Positions 14,299 to 23,093 of a stretch of 39,687 nt of DNA are shown here, piece after piece. The DNA comes from Bacteroidales bacterium. GTDB lineage: Bacteria > Bacteroidota > Bacteroidia > Bacteroidales > JAADGE01. Below the pieces are notes generated by a model. The model saw only the letters and a list, made by a program, of their open reading frames with translations. It did not search any database and had not been told where the DNA came from. Position 1 is the stretch's first letter; each line of letters opens with the position of its first letter. The position numbers and the translations under genes are program-made. The DNA lies in the NCBI GenBank assembly GCA_021108035.1, contig JAIORQ010000008.1, positions 1 to 39,687 on the forward strand, written 5' to 3'.

Positions 14299-16983
14299 AT
14301 GGACATTATAAAAATCATTACATCATTTAAAGAAAAATTAAAATCACAAGTTGATAAAAACGAACTTGCAAACGGCGAAATACTTTATAATCAAGGAGAA
14401 TGTCAAATATTGTCACAATCTCAAACACAGTTTGAATTATTTATGAACAAGAAAAACGCTGATGATGCAAATGAATATAAACTTTATATTGAAGATGATA
14501 AAATTTTTCCGACTGAAAAAGGTGAAATTGCAGAATGGGACAGATATTCTTATGCTTGTTTGTTACAAATTGAAAATGAACTTCATCTTTTAGATTTCAA
14601 ACCACAAACCGAACATAAAAAATATTCACGTGAAGGAATGATTCAACGTGTTATTAAAGAAAGGCAACAAAAAGCAGACAAAGCAGATTACCGCATACAA
14701 TGGGCATCTAACATATACGGCGATCATATATTAACAAATGAAAGAGGTGTTAAGTATAAAATTTTTCTTCGTGATTTTGACAATGAAACAGGATACAGCA
14801 ACAGCCCCGATGCAAAATTAAATAAGCTCGGGACTACAAAACATATTATGTATGCTTTCAACCAATTAAAAAATGACAGGTCTCTGTATATGAACAACGG
14901 TCAAAATTGTCCGTTTGTTGAAATTTTCCTCGACCCGCTTAATGATTATAAAATATCTTGGTTTTATCCGCATTATCTGCCTCTTTTTGAACACAGCCTC
15001 ATCTCTAAATATTTCGGTAAAAAAAAATATCTTGAAGATAACGAAATAACTTCATTCTTAAATTTTATTGAAGAAGCAGAAGGAAATGAAATGATTCGAA
15101 TAAGGCCCGAAGTTACCGAAAAAATTGAAAGAGTTTTTGAATCGGAAATGCTGAAAAAATTAGAACAAGACACAAGTATTGATTTCAACATAATTAATAC
15201 TGACTTATTTAATTATCAAAAAGAAGGAATTAAATTTGCTGTTTTCAAGAAAGCTGCGGTAATTGCCGATGAAATGGGACTCGGTAAAACTTTACAAGCA
15301 ATAGGAACTGCGATTTTGAAAAAGAAAATATTTGATTTCAGAAGAACACTAATTGTTTGTCCGGCATCTATAAAAGAACAATGGAAAAGCGAAATTGAAA
15401 AATTTACTAAAGAAAAAGCATTAGTTATTCAAGGAAACCCGGAACAAAGAAATAAACAATATAAAGATGAAAATCATTTCTTTTATATAATTAATTATGA
15501 AACTATTCTTCGTGATCACAGAGCTTTAAATAAGGCAGGATTCGATTTTTTAATTCTTGATGAAGCACAACGTGTAAAAAACTATGAAACAAAAACTTCA
15601 TCAGCAATAAAAAGGCTTAATCCCAAACATACTCTTGTAATTACAGGAACTCCCATTGAAAATAAACTTATTGATATTTATTCAATCTTAAACATTATTG
15701 ACCCGTATTTTTTCGGGCCTTTATGGAATTTTTCATATCAATATTGTCTTTTTGACCCTGAAAAACATAATAAAATTAACGGATACTATAATTTGCAAAA
15801 GCTCAATGAAAAATTGGGAGACATACTGATAAGAAGAGAAAAACGAAAAGTTATTGATGAACTTCCGAATCTTCAGCAATATAACATTCCGGTTCTTTTA
15901 TCGCCGTTACAAGCTGAATATCATGCAGGATATGCAACAGGAATTGCCCAAATATTACGCAAGAAATTTCTGACACCTTTTGATATGCAAAACCTGCAAA
16001 TGTTACTTGCAAAAATGAGAATGGTTTGCGACTCAACATATCTTGTTGATGATGAGACGAATGAATCACCGAAATTAGAAGAACTGAAATATATCTTATT
16101 AGAACAACTTGACATCAGAAACACAGACAGGAAAATAATAATCTTTTCAGAATGGGTAAAAGTACATAAACTCATCGGACAAATGTTGCGGGAAAATGAT
16201 ATTGGTTTTGTTGAATTAAACGGAAAAATTCCCGTGAAATTAAGGGGTGAATTGATTCGTAAATTTGAAACAAATAAACATTCAAAAATTTTCCTCTCAA
16301 CCGAAGCAGGCGGTACCGGATTAAATCTTCAAGTTGCCGATACTGTCATCAATTTTGAATTACCGTGGAATCCGGCAAAGAAAAATCAACGTATAGGACG
16401 AATTGACAGATTAGGGCAAAAAAGCAATAAACTGACTATTTTTAGTTTTATTTCAAAAGATTCAATAGAAGAAAAAATTGCAGCAGGTTTACTTGTAAAG
16501 CAAAACCTTTTTGACGGAGTTTTAAATGACAGCAATGAAACCAATTTTGTAGATTTTTCATCTAAAGGACGTTCACAATTTATTGAACAATTAGAAGATT
16601 TTATTTATAAATCGCAAACCGAAGCACAAAAAGATATTTATGAAGATGATGTGAATATACAAGATGAAAGCCCTGAACAAGAGGATGAGATAGCATCTTA
16701 TGTTGAACCGGAAGAAGAAAAAGAATCTCTTGCAATCAACGAAACAGAAAAATCGGAAACTTCAGAGCTTGAAACAAAACCGACAGAAAATATAACAGAA
16801 GAAAGTCCGGTTTCAAAAACAGAAGAACTTGAGCAGGTCATGAACAACGGCATGCAATTTTTATCAGGCTTATTTAAAATGTCAACGGGTAAAGATGTGG
16901 GTTTTGAAGATCAAAAAATTGAGGTTAATAAAGAAACCGGCGAAGTTACAATGAAGTTTAAATTGCCGGTAAAAGGGTTATGA
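14299..16983 (+). CDS. SNF2-family DNA-dependent ATPase/helicase
   Basis: 894 residues. An N-terminal domain of about 310 residues found in bacterial SNF2 proteins (includes KYKIFLRDFDNETGYSNSP) precedes the two RecA-like lobes. Motif I is ADEMGLGKTLQAIG near 322-335, Ia LIVCPASIKEQW, II LDEAQRVKN near 419-427, III ITGTPIENKL, V STEAGGTGLNLQ near 668-679, and VI NQRIGRIDRLGQ near 695-706. An acidic linker (about 780-860, rich in Glu) leads to a short conserved C-terminal piece (MQFLSGLFKMSTGKDVGFED). Members translocate on DNA and remodel protein-DNA complexes; bacterial ones are linked to transcription recycling or defence, but nothing nearby supports a defence island. It is preceded by the helicase-tail remnant and followed by a terminator. 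Confidence 0.88.
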   Translation: MDIIKIITSFKEKLKSQVDKNELANGEILYNQGECQILSQSQTQFELFMNKKNADDANEYKLYIEDDKIFPTEKGEIAEWDRYSYACLLQIENELHLLDFKPQTEHKKYSREGMIQRVIKERQQKADKADYRIQWASNIYGDHILTNERGVKYKIFLRDFDNETGYSNSPDAKLNKLGTTKHIMYAFNQLKNDRSLYMNNGQNCPFVEIFLDPLNDYKISWFYPHYLPLFEHSLISKYFGKKKYLEDNEITSFLNFIEEAEGNEMIRIRPEVTEKIERVFESEMLKKLEQDTSIDFNIINTDLFNYQKEGIKFAVFKKAAVIADEMGLGKTLQAIGTAILKKKIFDFRRTLIVCPASIKEQWKSEIEKFTKEKALVIQGNPEQRNKQYKDENHFFYIINYETILRDHRALNKAGFDFLILDEAQRVKNYETKTSSAIKRLNPKHTLVITGTPIENKLIDIYSILNIIDPYFFGPLWNFSYQYCLFDPEKHNKINGYYNLQKLNEKLGDILIRREKRKVIDELPNLQQYNIPVLLSPLQAEYHAGYATGIAQILRKKFLTPFDMQNLQMLLAKMRMVCDSTYLVDDETNESPKLEELKYILLEQLDIRNTDRKIIIFSEWVKVHKLIGQMLRENDIGFVELNGKIPVKLRGELIRKFETNKHSKIFLSTEAGGTGLNLQVADTVINFELPWNPAKKNQRIGRIDRLGQKSNKLTIFSFISKDSIEEKIAAGLLVKQNLFDGVLNDSNETNFVDFSSKGRSQFIEQLEDFIYKSQTEAQKDIYEDDVNIQDESPEQEDEIASYVEPEEEKESLAINETEKSETSELETKPTENITEESPVSKTEELEQVMNNGMQFLSGLFKMSTGKDVGFEDQKIEVNKETGEVTMKFKLPVKGL

Positions 16984-17018
16984 TATAAGGCCGTAAGCAG
17001 CAAGTTAAAAAAATATTG

Positions 17019-17046
17019 CACACAGATAACACAGAATAACACAGAA
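17019..17046 (+). repeat. ACACAGA repeat, copy 2
   Basis: Units CACACAGATAA, CACAGAATAA and CACAGAA, closely related to the copy at 5529-5556. Non-coding here, 36 bp after the SNF2 stop. Confidence 0.5.
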
Positions 17047-17076
17047 AAAAGTTTATCTGTAAAAATCAGTGAGTTC

Positions 17077-17092
17077 CCTGCCTGCCGGCAGG
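17077..17092. repeat. GC-rich palindrome, copy 1
   Basis: CCTGCCTGCCGGCAGG, containing the perfect 12-bp palindrome CCTGCCGGCAGG (17081-17092). Its base composition contrasts sharply with the surrounding AT-rich DNA. Relatives occur at 21271 and 25029, both inside coding regions. Confidence 0.6.
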
Positions 17093-17127
17093 TTGGTGTG
17101 TGATAAATGAAGAAAAATCAAAACTTT

Positions 17128-17160
17128 AAACCTGACAGTCTTGGAAACTGTCAGGTTTTT
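17128..17160 (+). terminator. Rho-independent terminator after the SNF2 gene
   Basis: AAACCTGACAGT (17128-17139) pairs perfectly with ACTGTCAGGTTT (17147-17158), and a T-run follows. Confidence 0.85.
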
Positions 17161-17199
17161 TGGGTTACAGGAAATGTTTTGAGTTTGTTTTGTAATTTT

Positions 17200-17231
17200 T
17201 TTGGATAAGTTAAAGAATCCGATTAAATTTG
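17200..17231 (+). promoter_or_regulatory. Consensus promoter for the duplicated-domain secreted protein
   Basis: TTTG (17200-17203), 20 bp, TAAATTTG (17224-17231). The ATG at 17268 is 36 bp beyond. Confidence 0.7.
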
Positions 17232-17267
17232 AGAAAGAATTAATTACTTATCTAAAAAAGATATCTT

Positions 17268-18308
17268 ATGAAAAAATTTAACCTGTTAACAGTATTATTT
17301 TTATTTATTGCAAGTTCAGCTTTTGCTCAATTCCCCGAAGGTGTGAATGAAATTGATGCAAAACCGAATAATATTACAAGTGTTTCCGGGAATTTATCAG
17401 CCGGATTTATAATGGAGGACCTTAGCTGGGCTTCGACAAGTTCAAATGCTTGTTTTCCGGGTACACAAAATAAAAAATTCAGAGGGAAACATGTTTTGCA
17501 CGGTTTTGTAATTCCGCCATATTCGGAAGTATTTATTACGGTTATCCCGAAAGATAAAAATGCAAATTTCAGCCTGTACGGTTATCAAGTCGGGACAACA
17601 AGTTATCCTGTCGTACCAAATTTAACGTCATGTGTATCTTGTGAAGCCGATCATAAGTGGGATTATCCGAAAAAAGGAAAGACTCAAGATCATACAAGAA
17701 CTATCAGATTTAACTCAATTAAAAATTCATACAATATTTTTATTGGAGTTGCAGGTGCAGAGGGTCTTGTTAAAGGTGAATATACATTAGAAATAAATTT
17801 AAAATCCAAAGTTACGAATACAGACAAACAAAAGCCCTTAAAAATGTACACTGCAAAGAGTGAAAAAGGAAAAACTTTGTCATATAAAGGAGACTTGGCC
17901 GACGGAGTTAAAATTCATGACCTTTCATGGGCTTCGACTAGTTCAAATGCTTGTTTTCCTGCTACCCAGAATCATAAGTTCAGAGGAAATCATATCATAT
18001 ATATTACAGAAATACCTAAATATTCTAAAATGGAAATTACTGTTGTACCTGATGATAAAAATGCAAACATGAGTATTTATGCATATACGGTAGGTACAAG
18101 CAGCAATGCCATGGTGCCTAATTTAAGCTCTTGCGTAAGTTGTGAGGCTGAGCATAAGTGGGATTATCCAAAAAAAGGAAAAACACAAGATCATACAAGA
18201 ACTGTATATTTAAATGCCGTAAATAATCCCTACAAAGTTGTGATAGGCGTAGCAGGAGCTGACGGCTTGACAAAAGGCAGTTTCATTTTAAAAATTAAAA
18301 CTGAATAA
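17268..18308 (+). CDS. Secreted protein made of two copies of a ~130-residue domain
   Basis: 346 residues. Signal peptide MKKFNLLTVLFLFIASSAFAQ. Two tandem domains follow (about 45-180 and 210-345), sharing DLSWASTSSNACFP, FRGxH, DKNANxSxYxYxVGT, PNLxSCVSCEAxHKWDYPKK, GKTQDHTRT and a GVAGAxGLxKG ending. Each copy has three conserved cysteines, two of them in a C-x2-C pair. The shape (a beta-rich unit ending before a VxIGVAGA strand) recalls pre-peptidase C-terminal (PPC) domains, but I cannot place it in a named family. There is no type IX sorting tail and no lipobox, so it probably stays in the periplasm or is released. It has its own promoter and ends in a perfect hairpin. Confidence 0.75.
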   Translation: MKKFNLLTVLFLFIASSAFAQFPEGVNEIDAKPNNITSVSGNLSAGFIMEDLSWASTSSNACFPGTQNKKFRGKHVLHGFVIPPYSEVFITVIPKDKNANFSLYGYQVGTTSYPVVPNLTSCVSCEADHKWDYPKKGKTQDHTRTIRFNSIKNSYNIFIGVAGAEGLVKGEYTLEINLKSKVTNTDKQKPLKMYTAKSEKGKTLSYKGDLADGVKIHDLSWASTSSNACFPATQNHKFRGNHIIYITEIPKYSKMEITVVPDDKNANMSIYAYTVGTSSNAMVPNLSSCVSCEAEHKWDYPKKGKTQDHTRTVYLNAVNNPYKVVIGVAGADGLTKGSFILKIKTE

Positions 18309-18351
18309 ATTGTTAAATTGCTACAAATCAGTAATGTAGCAATTTAACAAT
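18309..18351 (+). terminator. Perfect 17-bp hairpin of the ATTGTTAAATTG repeat type
   Basis: ATTGTTAAATTGCTACA (18309-18325) and its exact complement (18335-18351), loop 9 nt, directly after the stop codon. The T-run is weak, so it may be an mRNA-stabilising or repeat element as much as a terminator. It resembles the flank of the 3555 hairpin. Confidence 0.55.
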
Positions 18352-18392
18352 GTAACAGTTTTAAAATATTTATTAATACCCGACAATGTTGA

Positions 18393-18416
18393 TTTTTTTC
18401 GGAAACTTCCGGAAAA
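18393..18416 (+). terminator. Second hairpin before the zinc-ribbon gene
   Basis: A T-run, then CGGAA-AC-TTCCG, then an A-run; the outer T/A runs extend the stem to about 10 bp. It could terminate on either strand. It stands 25 bp before the ATG at 18441. Confidence 0.45.
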
Positions 18417-18440
18417 ACTTATACTTTTTATAATATTATT

Positions 18441-19373
18441 ATGAACAAATGCCCCAATTGCGGAGGAATTTTTCCTTTAAATAAATTTGTATGCGAATAT
18501 TGCGGATATGTTGAAAGTGAAAAAATAAAGCAAATCAGCAGTACTGAATTAAAAGGGATTTCCTTCGAAGAATCATTAAATGTAATTCAAGATAACTTAA
18601 ATGCTCTGCACGATATTAACAAACCAACAGTTAAAAACGGAATAGTCGGGGTATTACGAGTTATTGTCGCTATACATACATTTGGTATTGTTTTAATCTT
18701 CTGGAAAAAGCCAAAAAAACGATTCAATAAAAAAAGTTATGAAAGTTTAAAAAATATAATTAAAAGAAACATTGATTTTTTAAAAATTTCATCTAAAGGA
18801 AGCGATGAGCTTTTAAACAGAATAAAAATTATTGAAGAAGAATTAGAAACCACAGATATTGAAGTTAAACGTAATTTAAAAGCCAAACGATTAACATCCT
18901 TTTTAACTGTTGTATTATATGTTTCATTTTTACTGATTAACAATGCTTTAAACCCTCAGTTAGAAAAGGCAATATATCCCTTAGAAAAAAATGTGTCAGG
19001 TGATTTGAAAGATACTTTAGGCATTGTTCCTGAAGCATGCAATCTTACTTATTATAAGAATGAACATATAAAAAGAATTGAACTGGATATTAAACTTATC
19101 CCGATAAAAAAATATGTTCTGAAAGACGATGAAGAATTAATCATTATACTTCAACTGACAGATTCAACAGGTAATCTTTCTGAATATTTCTATACGTCAG
19201 AATTGGAATATATTAACAGGAATCAAGTTGTAAGAGAATTGAAAAAAGGTTTAGACAACGAAATTTATGTTTCTTTTGAAATAAATGAGAAGAAAGCTTT
19301 AACAGAGTTCCCGGCTGAAATTACAAATTTTAAGATCATTACAGAAATTAAACAAAAAAATTCAGAGCCATAA
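18441..19373 (+). CDS. Zinc-ribbon membrane protein of unknown function
   Basis: 310 residues. An N-terminal zinc ribbon (C-P-N-C at residues 4-7 and C-E-Y-C near 18-21) is followed by a linker, a first membrane segment (about 70-92, VLRVIVAIHTFGIVLIFW), a charged helical region and a second membrane segment (about 155-172). The C-terminal 130 residues are beta-rich and probably periplasmic. The family is not recognised; small zinc-ribbon plus membrane proteins are common in Bacteroidota. The next lipoprotein gene starts 21 bp downstream, so the two are probably one operon. Confidence 0.7.
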   Translation: MNKCPNCGGIFPLNKFVCEYCGYVESEKIKQISSTELKGISFEESLNVIQDNLNALHDINKPTVKNGIVGVLRVIVAIHTFGIVLIFWKKPKKRFNKKSYESLKNIIKRNIDFLKISSKGSDELLNRIKIIEEELETTDIEVKRNLKAKRLTSFLTVVLYVSFLLINNALNPQLEKAIYPLEKNVSGDLKDTLGIVPEACNLTYYKNEHIKRIELDIKLIPIKKYVLKDDEELIIILQLTDSTGNLSEYFYTSELEYINRNQVVRELKKGLDNEIYVSFEINEKKALTEFPAEITNFKIITEIKQKNSEP

Positions 19374-19394
19374 TTATTAAGGAATAAATCAAAC

Positions 19395-20240
19395 ATGAAA
19401 TACAGTAAATATCTTACCGCACTTTTAATATTATTATTGTGTTCGTGCAATAATTATGATGATCAAACAGACGATCAATTGCAAAATGATACAACTTCAT
19501 TATTAAACAATAAGAATACTGAAACAGAAACAGATACAACAAGATTAATCATTGAAGGTGATAACATTTGGGTAAGAAAAGAACCTGTTACCGGAGAAGT
19601 TATTATGAAACTTAACGCAGGTGATGTTTGTAAAATTTTAGAAAAGGGAGAAAAAGTTCAAGTCAAAAACATGCTTGACTATTGGTATAAAATCAAGTTT
19701 AATGATACCACAGGTTGGGTTTTCGGTTCACAAACAAACTTGAAAACCGGAGAAACTATCGACATTACGGAGTTCTCTTTATATTTAGAAAAATTTATTG
19801 CTGCTTTTAATGATGAAAACAATGATCTGAAAAGCTTTATACATAAAGATATCGGGTATTCTTTTTTATTTAACCCCGGAATATATTGTTCAGGAGGGCC
19901 ACATAATCATATTGAAAGAATATTACCAAATCCTGTTCCCGTAAAAAACAGCTTTAATAAAAAACCCAAAGGTGACTTTTGTGAAGGATATCCCGGAATT
20001 AAAGACGGATTTTACTATCAAAAAATCACAGCAAATGACCTCCCCTCTTACTTTGAAGGTATTGATGAAGACGGTGATGTAATCACGGGAAAAATTGATG
20101 TACCTAAAAAATACAGAAATAATGAAATCAAAAAAGTTATTGTTATAACCGATGAGTATCATAATACTTATTTTTATTTTATTAATATCAGAAGTACTTG
20201 GTATTTATTCTGCCAAGATTTTTGTGATTGCTCAGCTTGA
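19395..20240 (+). CDS. Lipoprotein with bacterial SH3 domain
   Basis: 281 residues. Signal peptide with lipobox (ALLILLLCSC, lipidated Cys near residue 18). An acidic, Thr-rich linker is followed by an SH3b domain (about 50-118: IEGDNIWVRKEPVTGEVIMKL to WYKIKFNDTTGWVFGSQ), the type that often binds peptidoglycan. The C-terminal half (about 120-281) is a separate domain containing GIYCSGGPHNHIERILP and ending FCQDFCDCSA, with several cysteines; I do not recognise it. It probably acts at the periplasmic face of the envelope with the upstream zinc-ribbon membrane protein. Confidence 0.78.
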   Translation: MKYSKYLTALLILLLCSCNNYDDQTDDQLQNDTTSLLNNKNTETETDTTRLIIEGDNIWVRKEPVTGEVIMKLNAGDVCKILEKGEKVQVKNMLDYWYKIKFNDTTGWVFGSQTNLKTGETIDITEFSLYLEKFIAAFNDENNDLKSFIHKDIGYSFLFNPGIYCSGGPHNHIERILPNPVPVKNSFNKKPKGDFCEGYPGIKDGFYYQKITANDLPSYFEGIDEDGDVITGKIDVPKKYRNNEIKKVIVITDEYHNTYFYFINIRSTWYLFCQDFCDCSA

Positions 20241-20322
20241 ATTATGAGATCACAGATCAAACCATTTTTTATGAAGTAGGTATAGCTCACTTGAAAATGA
20301 GAAAAAAATTAATATTCCGGTA

Positions 20323-20966
20323 ATGAATAATTTTAGTAAGATACTATATTCAAAAAATAAAATCAGACTCATTTCAGAACTTCTGATATTATTCATTATT
20401 TTTCCCTTAATGTTTGCCTTTGATGTATTTGGTATTCCCTTAATGTTGATCTTAACGATAACCGGCTTATTAGTCTTTCTTTTTTTGAGGTATGATGACA
20501 CATTTGATAATGCTCAATTTAATAATTGGAAACAAGGGAAAAGCCAATTAAAACATATCCTGTTATTATTTGGCATTTCAGCAGTAACTATGGTTGTGAT
20601 GATATACTTCATTGATAAGAAGAGAATGTTCTTCCTTGTATATAAAATGCCGTGGTTACTTTTAATAATCAGTATATTTTATCCCTTATTTTCTGTTTTG
20701 CCTCATTATTTTTTCACAGATATGATAATTTATTCAAAAATGAAACATTAAAGATCATCCTAAGTGGTTTGTTTTTCTCTTTAGGACACATCCTGTATAA
20801 AAACATTTTGGTTTTGGCATTGGCATTTATTGCCGGTGTTATTTTTGCCTGTCATTACAGCAAAACGAAATCATTAACAATGAACGTCTTTGAACATTCG
20901 ATATACGGTGTTTGGTTATTTGCTTCAGGCTTGGGATATTTTTTTGTGAGTCGGATGGTTGAATAA
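20323..20966 (+). pseudogene. CPBP-family intramembrane protease, frameshifted with loss of the catalytic motif
   Basis: Two overlapping frames (to 20751, and from about 20652) jointly spell a CPBP/CAAX-type protease of about 210 residues. The first frame runs to YPLFSVLP. In relatives this is followed by Q-E-x2-[FY]-R-T-FFFHRY, which includes the catalytic Glu and Arg. Here LP is followed directly, one frame over, by SLFFHRYDNLF, and the protein then continues normally (ILSGLFFSLGHILYKN, FACHYSKTKSL, EHSIYGVWLF). The change therefore removes the EExxR-type motif and shifts the frame, around 20700-20715. Later His residues remain. This is a loss-of-function allele rather than a simple one-base error. 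Confidence 0.75.
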
Positions 20967-21246
20967 CAAAAAAAACTGTAATATAAGGCACTCCAAACTT
21001 ACAGAAAAGCATTCTTAAAATCAGAGAAAAGTAGGATTTAAAAAAAAAAGGTTTCATAATAATATATTTTTTTGCATCTCAAGACAAGAAAACTCATGTT
21101 TGTATCAATTCTCTACAGCCTCTCGGATGTTTCGAATATAATCAGCAGGTTGTATCCGGTATAATATTTTGAAAAAAATTGGTATTATTCGTATTTTTTT
21201 AATAACTTTAAAATTGGTATTTAAAATCCGTTAAACCACTTATTAT
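20967..21246 (+). other. Intergenic region before the first TPR-AraC gene
   Basis: No gene is seen. A direct repeat AAATTGGTATT occurs near 21176 and 21211, within 70 bp of the ATG at 21247. No Bacteroidota consensus promoter was found. Confidence 0.3.
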
Positions 21247-23025
21247 ATGAACCAAAATCGCAGCAAAAAAGCCTGCCTCGCCGGCAGGCAGGCATTAATA
21301 ATAATACTGATTATTGTAACATGCACGGCAAGTTTTGCACAAAATTGTAACAAAACCGACAGTCTCGAAAACCGATTAAAAACCGTTAATAAAAACGAAA
21401 AGGCAAAGCTTTTAAATGAACTCGCAAAAGCATATTTGCCCAACTTTCCGGAAAAGGCAAAAGAAAAGGCAAGTCTTGCACTGCAACTTGCTGAAAAACA
21501 AAATAACAGAATTGAACAAGCATTTGCTTTAAAACATATAGGTGTGGCATTATATTATCAATCAAATTATGATGAAGCATTGGAATACTATAATAACTCT
21601 GTACATATATTTAAAAAACTTGATAATAAACCTGAAATTGCAAAATTACTTAACAATACAGGTGCAACTTATTATGAATTAAACAATTATAAAGATGCTT
21701 TGGTATATTATCAAAAGTCATTAAAAATTGAAGAAGAAATCAAGGATAAGGGAGGAATTGCATCTTCGTTAAATAATATTGGAATTATTTATAAAGTATT
21801 AAACAATTATGAAGATGCTTTGAAATATTATCAAAAATCATTAAGAATAAATGAAGAAATCGGGGATAAGAAAGGAATTGCATTTTCGCTAAATAATATT
21901 GGAATTGTTTATCAAAAATTAAATAATTATGAAGCTGCGTTGGAATATTATAAAAAGTCATTAAAAATAAAAGAAGAAATCAATAATAAAAACGGAATTG
22001 CATCTTCGTTAAATAATATAGGAGTAATTTATAAAGAATTAAACAATTATGAAGCTGCTTTGGTATATTATCGAAAATCATTAAAAATATATGAAGAAAT
22101 CAAAGATAAAAAAAGAATTGCAAATTCGTTAAATAATATTGGAGATATATACAACAAACTCGGTAAGTTTAGTAAAGCATTGTTTTATTTTAGTAAAAGC
22201 CTTGAAATATCGGAATCTTTAAATATAAAAGATATTATTATAGATAGTTATGAATCTTTTTCAGTAAGCTATTCAGCAATGGGCAATTACAAAAAAGCTT
22301 TTAAATATTATAAACAATACATTGCTTTAAAAGATTCTGTTTTCAGTTTGGAAACATACAAGCAAATTGCAGATATGAAAACTAAGTATGAAAACGAGAA
22401 AAAAGACAAACAAATACAAAGTTTGGAATACGAAAATAATATAAAAGCCATAAAAATTAAGCATCAAAAAAAAATTCAAATTATATATATCATAATATTA
22501 ATTATTACCGGTGCTGCAATAACAATAATCCTTATCTTATTAAGAAAAAAAAACAAGGTATATAAATTTCTTGTTTTAAAAAACCTTGATGTACTCTCAA
22601 AAGAAAAAGAACTGAAAAATAATAAAGAAGAATTAAAAAACAAATATCAGAATAAATCTTCTCAAAATACTATAAGGAAAACTGAAAAGGAAAAAATTTT
22701 AAATAAAATGACAAAAATGTTAGAAACAGATAAAATTTATTGTAAATTTGACTTAACATGTGAAAAATTTGCAAAACAATTATCAACCAACCGTTTTTAT
22801 CTCTCCCAAATAATTAATGAAAAATTTGAAAAAAATTACTCCGGCTTTATTAATGAATACAGGGTAAAAGAAGTTATGCTTATGCTGTCAGACCCTATAA
22901 AAACAAAACAATTTTCTATAGAAACAATAGCAAAAGAAGCAGGATTTAAAAATATCTCAAGCTTCAATCGTATTTTTAAAAAATATACGGGCATAACACC
23001 TTCCGTATTCGTTAATAAACGCTGA
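21247..23025 (+). CDS. TPR-transmembrane-AraC regulator
   Basis: 592 residues. The N-terminal signal segment (ALIIILIIVTCTASFAQ) is followed by a periplasmic TPR array (about 70-345) of 40-residue units, a membrane helix (about 410-432, IQIIYIIILIITGAAITIIL), a charged coiled coil (about 440-485) and a C-terminal AraC-type DNA-binding domain (about 495-592: FAKQLSTNRFYLSQIINEKF, FIATEWARD helix region EAGFKNISSFNRIFKKYTGITP). This is a one-protein membrane regulator: an outside sensor joined to an inside DNA-binding domain. A GC-rich palindrome is embedded in the signal region, adding about ten residues (KKACLAGRQA). It is the first of two paralogs just upstream of the secreted protease array. 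Confidence 0.87.
   Translation: MNQNRSKKACLAGRQALIIILIIVTCTASFAQNCNKTDSLENRLKTVNKNEKAKLLNELAKAYLPNFPEKAKEKASLALQLAEKQNNRIEQAFALKHIGVALYYQSNYDEALEYYNNSVHIFKKLDNKPEIAKLLNNTGATYYELNNYKDALVYYQKSLKIEEEIKDKGGIASSLNNIGIIYKVLNNYEDALKYYQKSLRINEEIGDKKGIAFSLNNIGIVYQKLNNYEAALEYYKKSLKIKEEINNKNGIASSLNNIGVIYKELNNYEAALVYYRKSLKIYEEIKDKKRIANSLNNIGDIYNKLGKFSKALFYFSKSLEISESLNIKDIIIDSYESFSVSYSAMGNYKKAFKYYKQYIALKDSVFSLETYKQIADMKTKYENEKKDKQIQSLEYENNIKAIKIKHQKKIQIIYIIILIITGAAITIILILLRKKNKVYKFLVLKNLDVLSKEKELKNNKEELKNKYQNKSSQNTIRKTEKEKILNKMTKMLETDKIYCKFDLTCEKFAKQLSTNRFYLSQIINEKFEKNYSGFINEYRVKEVMLMLSDPIKTKQFSIETIAKEAGFKNISSFNRIFKKYTGITPSVFVNKR
21271..21293. repeat. GC-rich palindrome, copy 2, inside the signal peptide region
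   Basis: GCCTGCCT (21271-21278), CGCCGGC, AGGCAGGC (21286-21293): 8-bp arms. It lies between codons 9 and 16 of the TPR-AraC gene and reads through in frame as ACLAGRQ, before the hydrophobic core. Confidence 0.6.
21661..22140 (+). repeat. Four tandem 120-bp TPR-coding repeats
   Basis: Units at 21661, 21781, 21901 and 22021 are exactly 120 bp each and highly similar (shared TTAAACAATTATGAAG, then GCTTTG, then TATTATCAAAAATCATTAA). Each encodes one 40-residue TPR of type NNIGIIYKxLNNYExALxYY. Exact spacing and high DNA identity suggest recent expansion and a possibility of copy-number change. Confidence 0.75.
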
Positions 23026-23038
23026 ATACTATTAGCTT

Positions 23039-23093
23039 GTACAAGTAATTATATTATAATGAATTGTACAATTCATTATAATATAATTTGTAC
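23039..23093 (+). terminator. Long AT-rich hairpin after the first TPR-AraC gene
   Basis: GTACAA, a 3-nt bulge, and an 18-bp ATTATATTATAATGAATT arm pair with the complementary arm ending TTGTAC. The centre GAATTGTACAATTC is a perfect palindrome. Stem of 24 bp with a 4-nt loop, 13 bp after the stop. A T-rich stretch follows. Confidence 0.65.

Noticed and set aside
14299-16983. SNF2 helicase with nearby genes as a defence island (DISARM or similar)
   Set aside because: No methyltransferase, nuclease or DUF1998 partner is adjacent; neighbours are repeats and a remnant.
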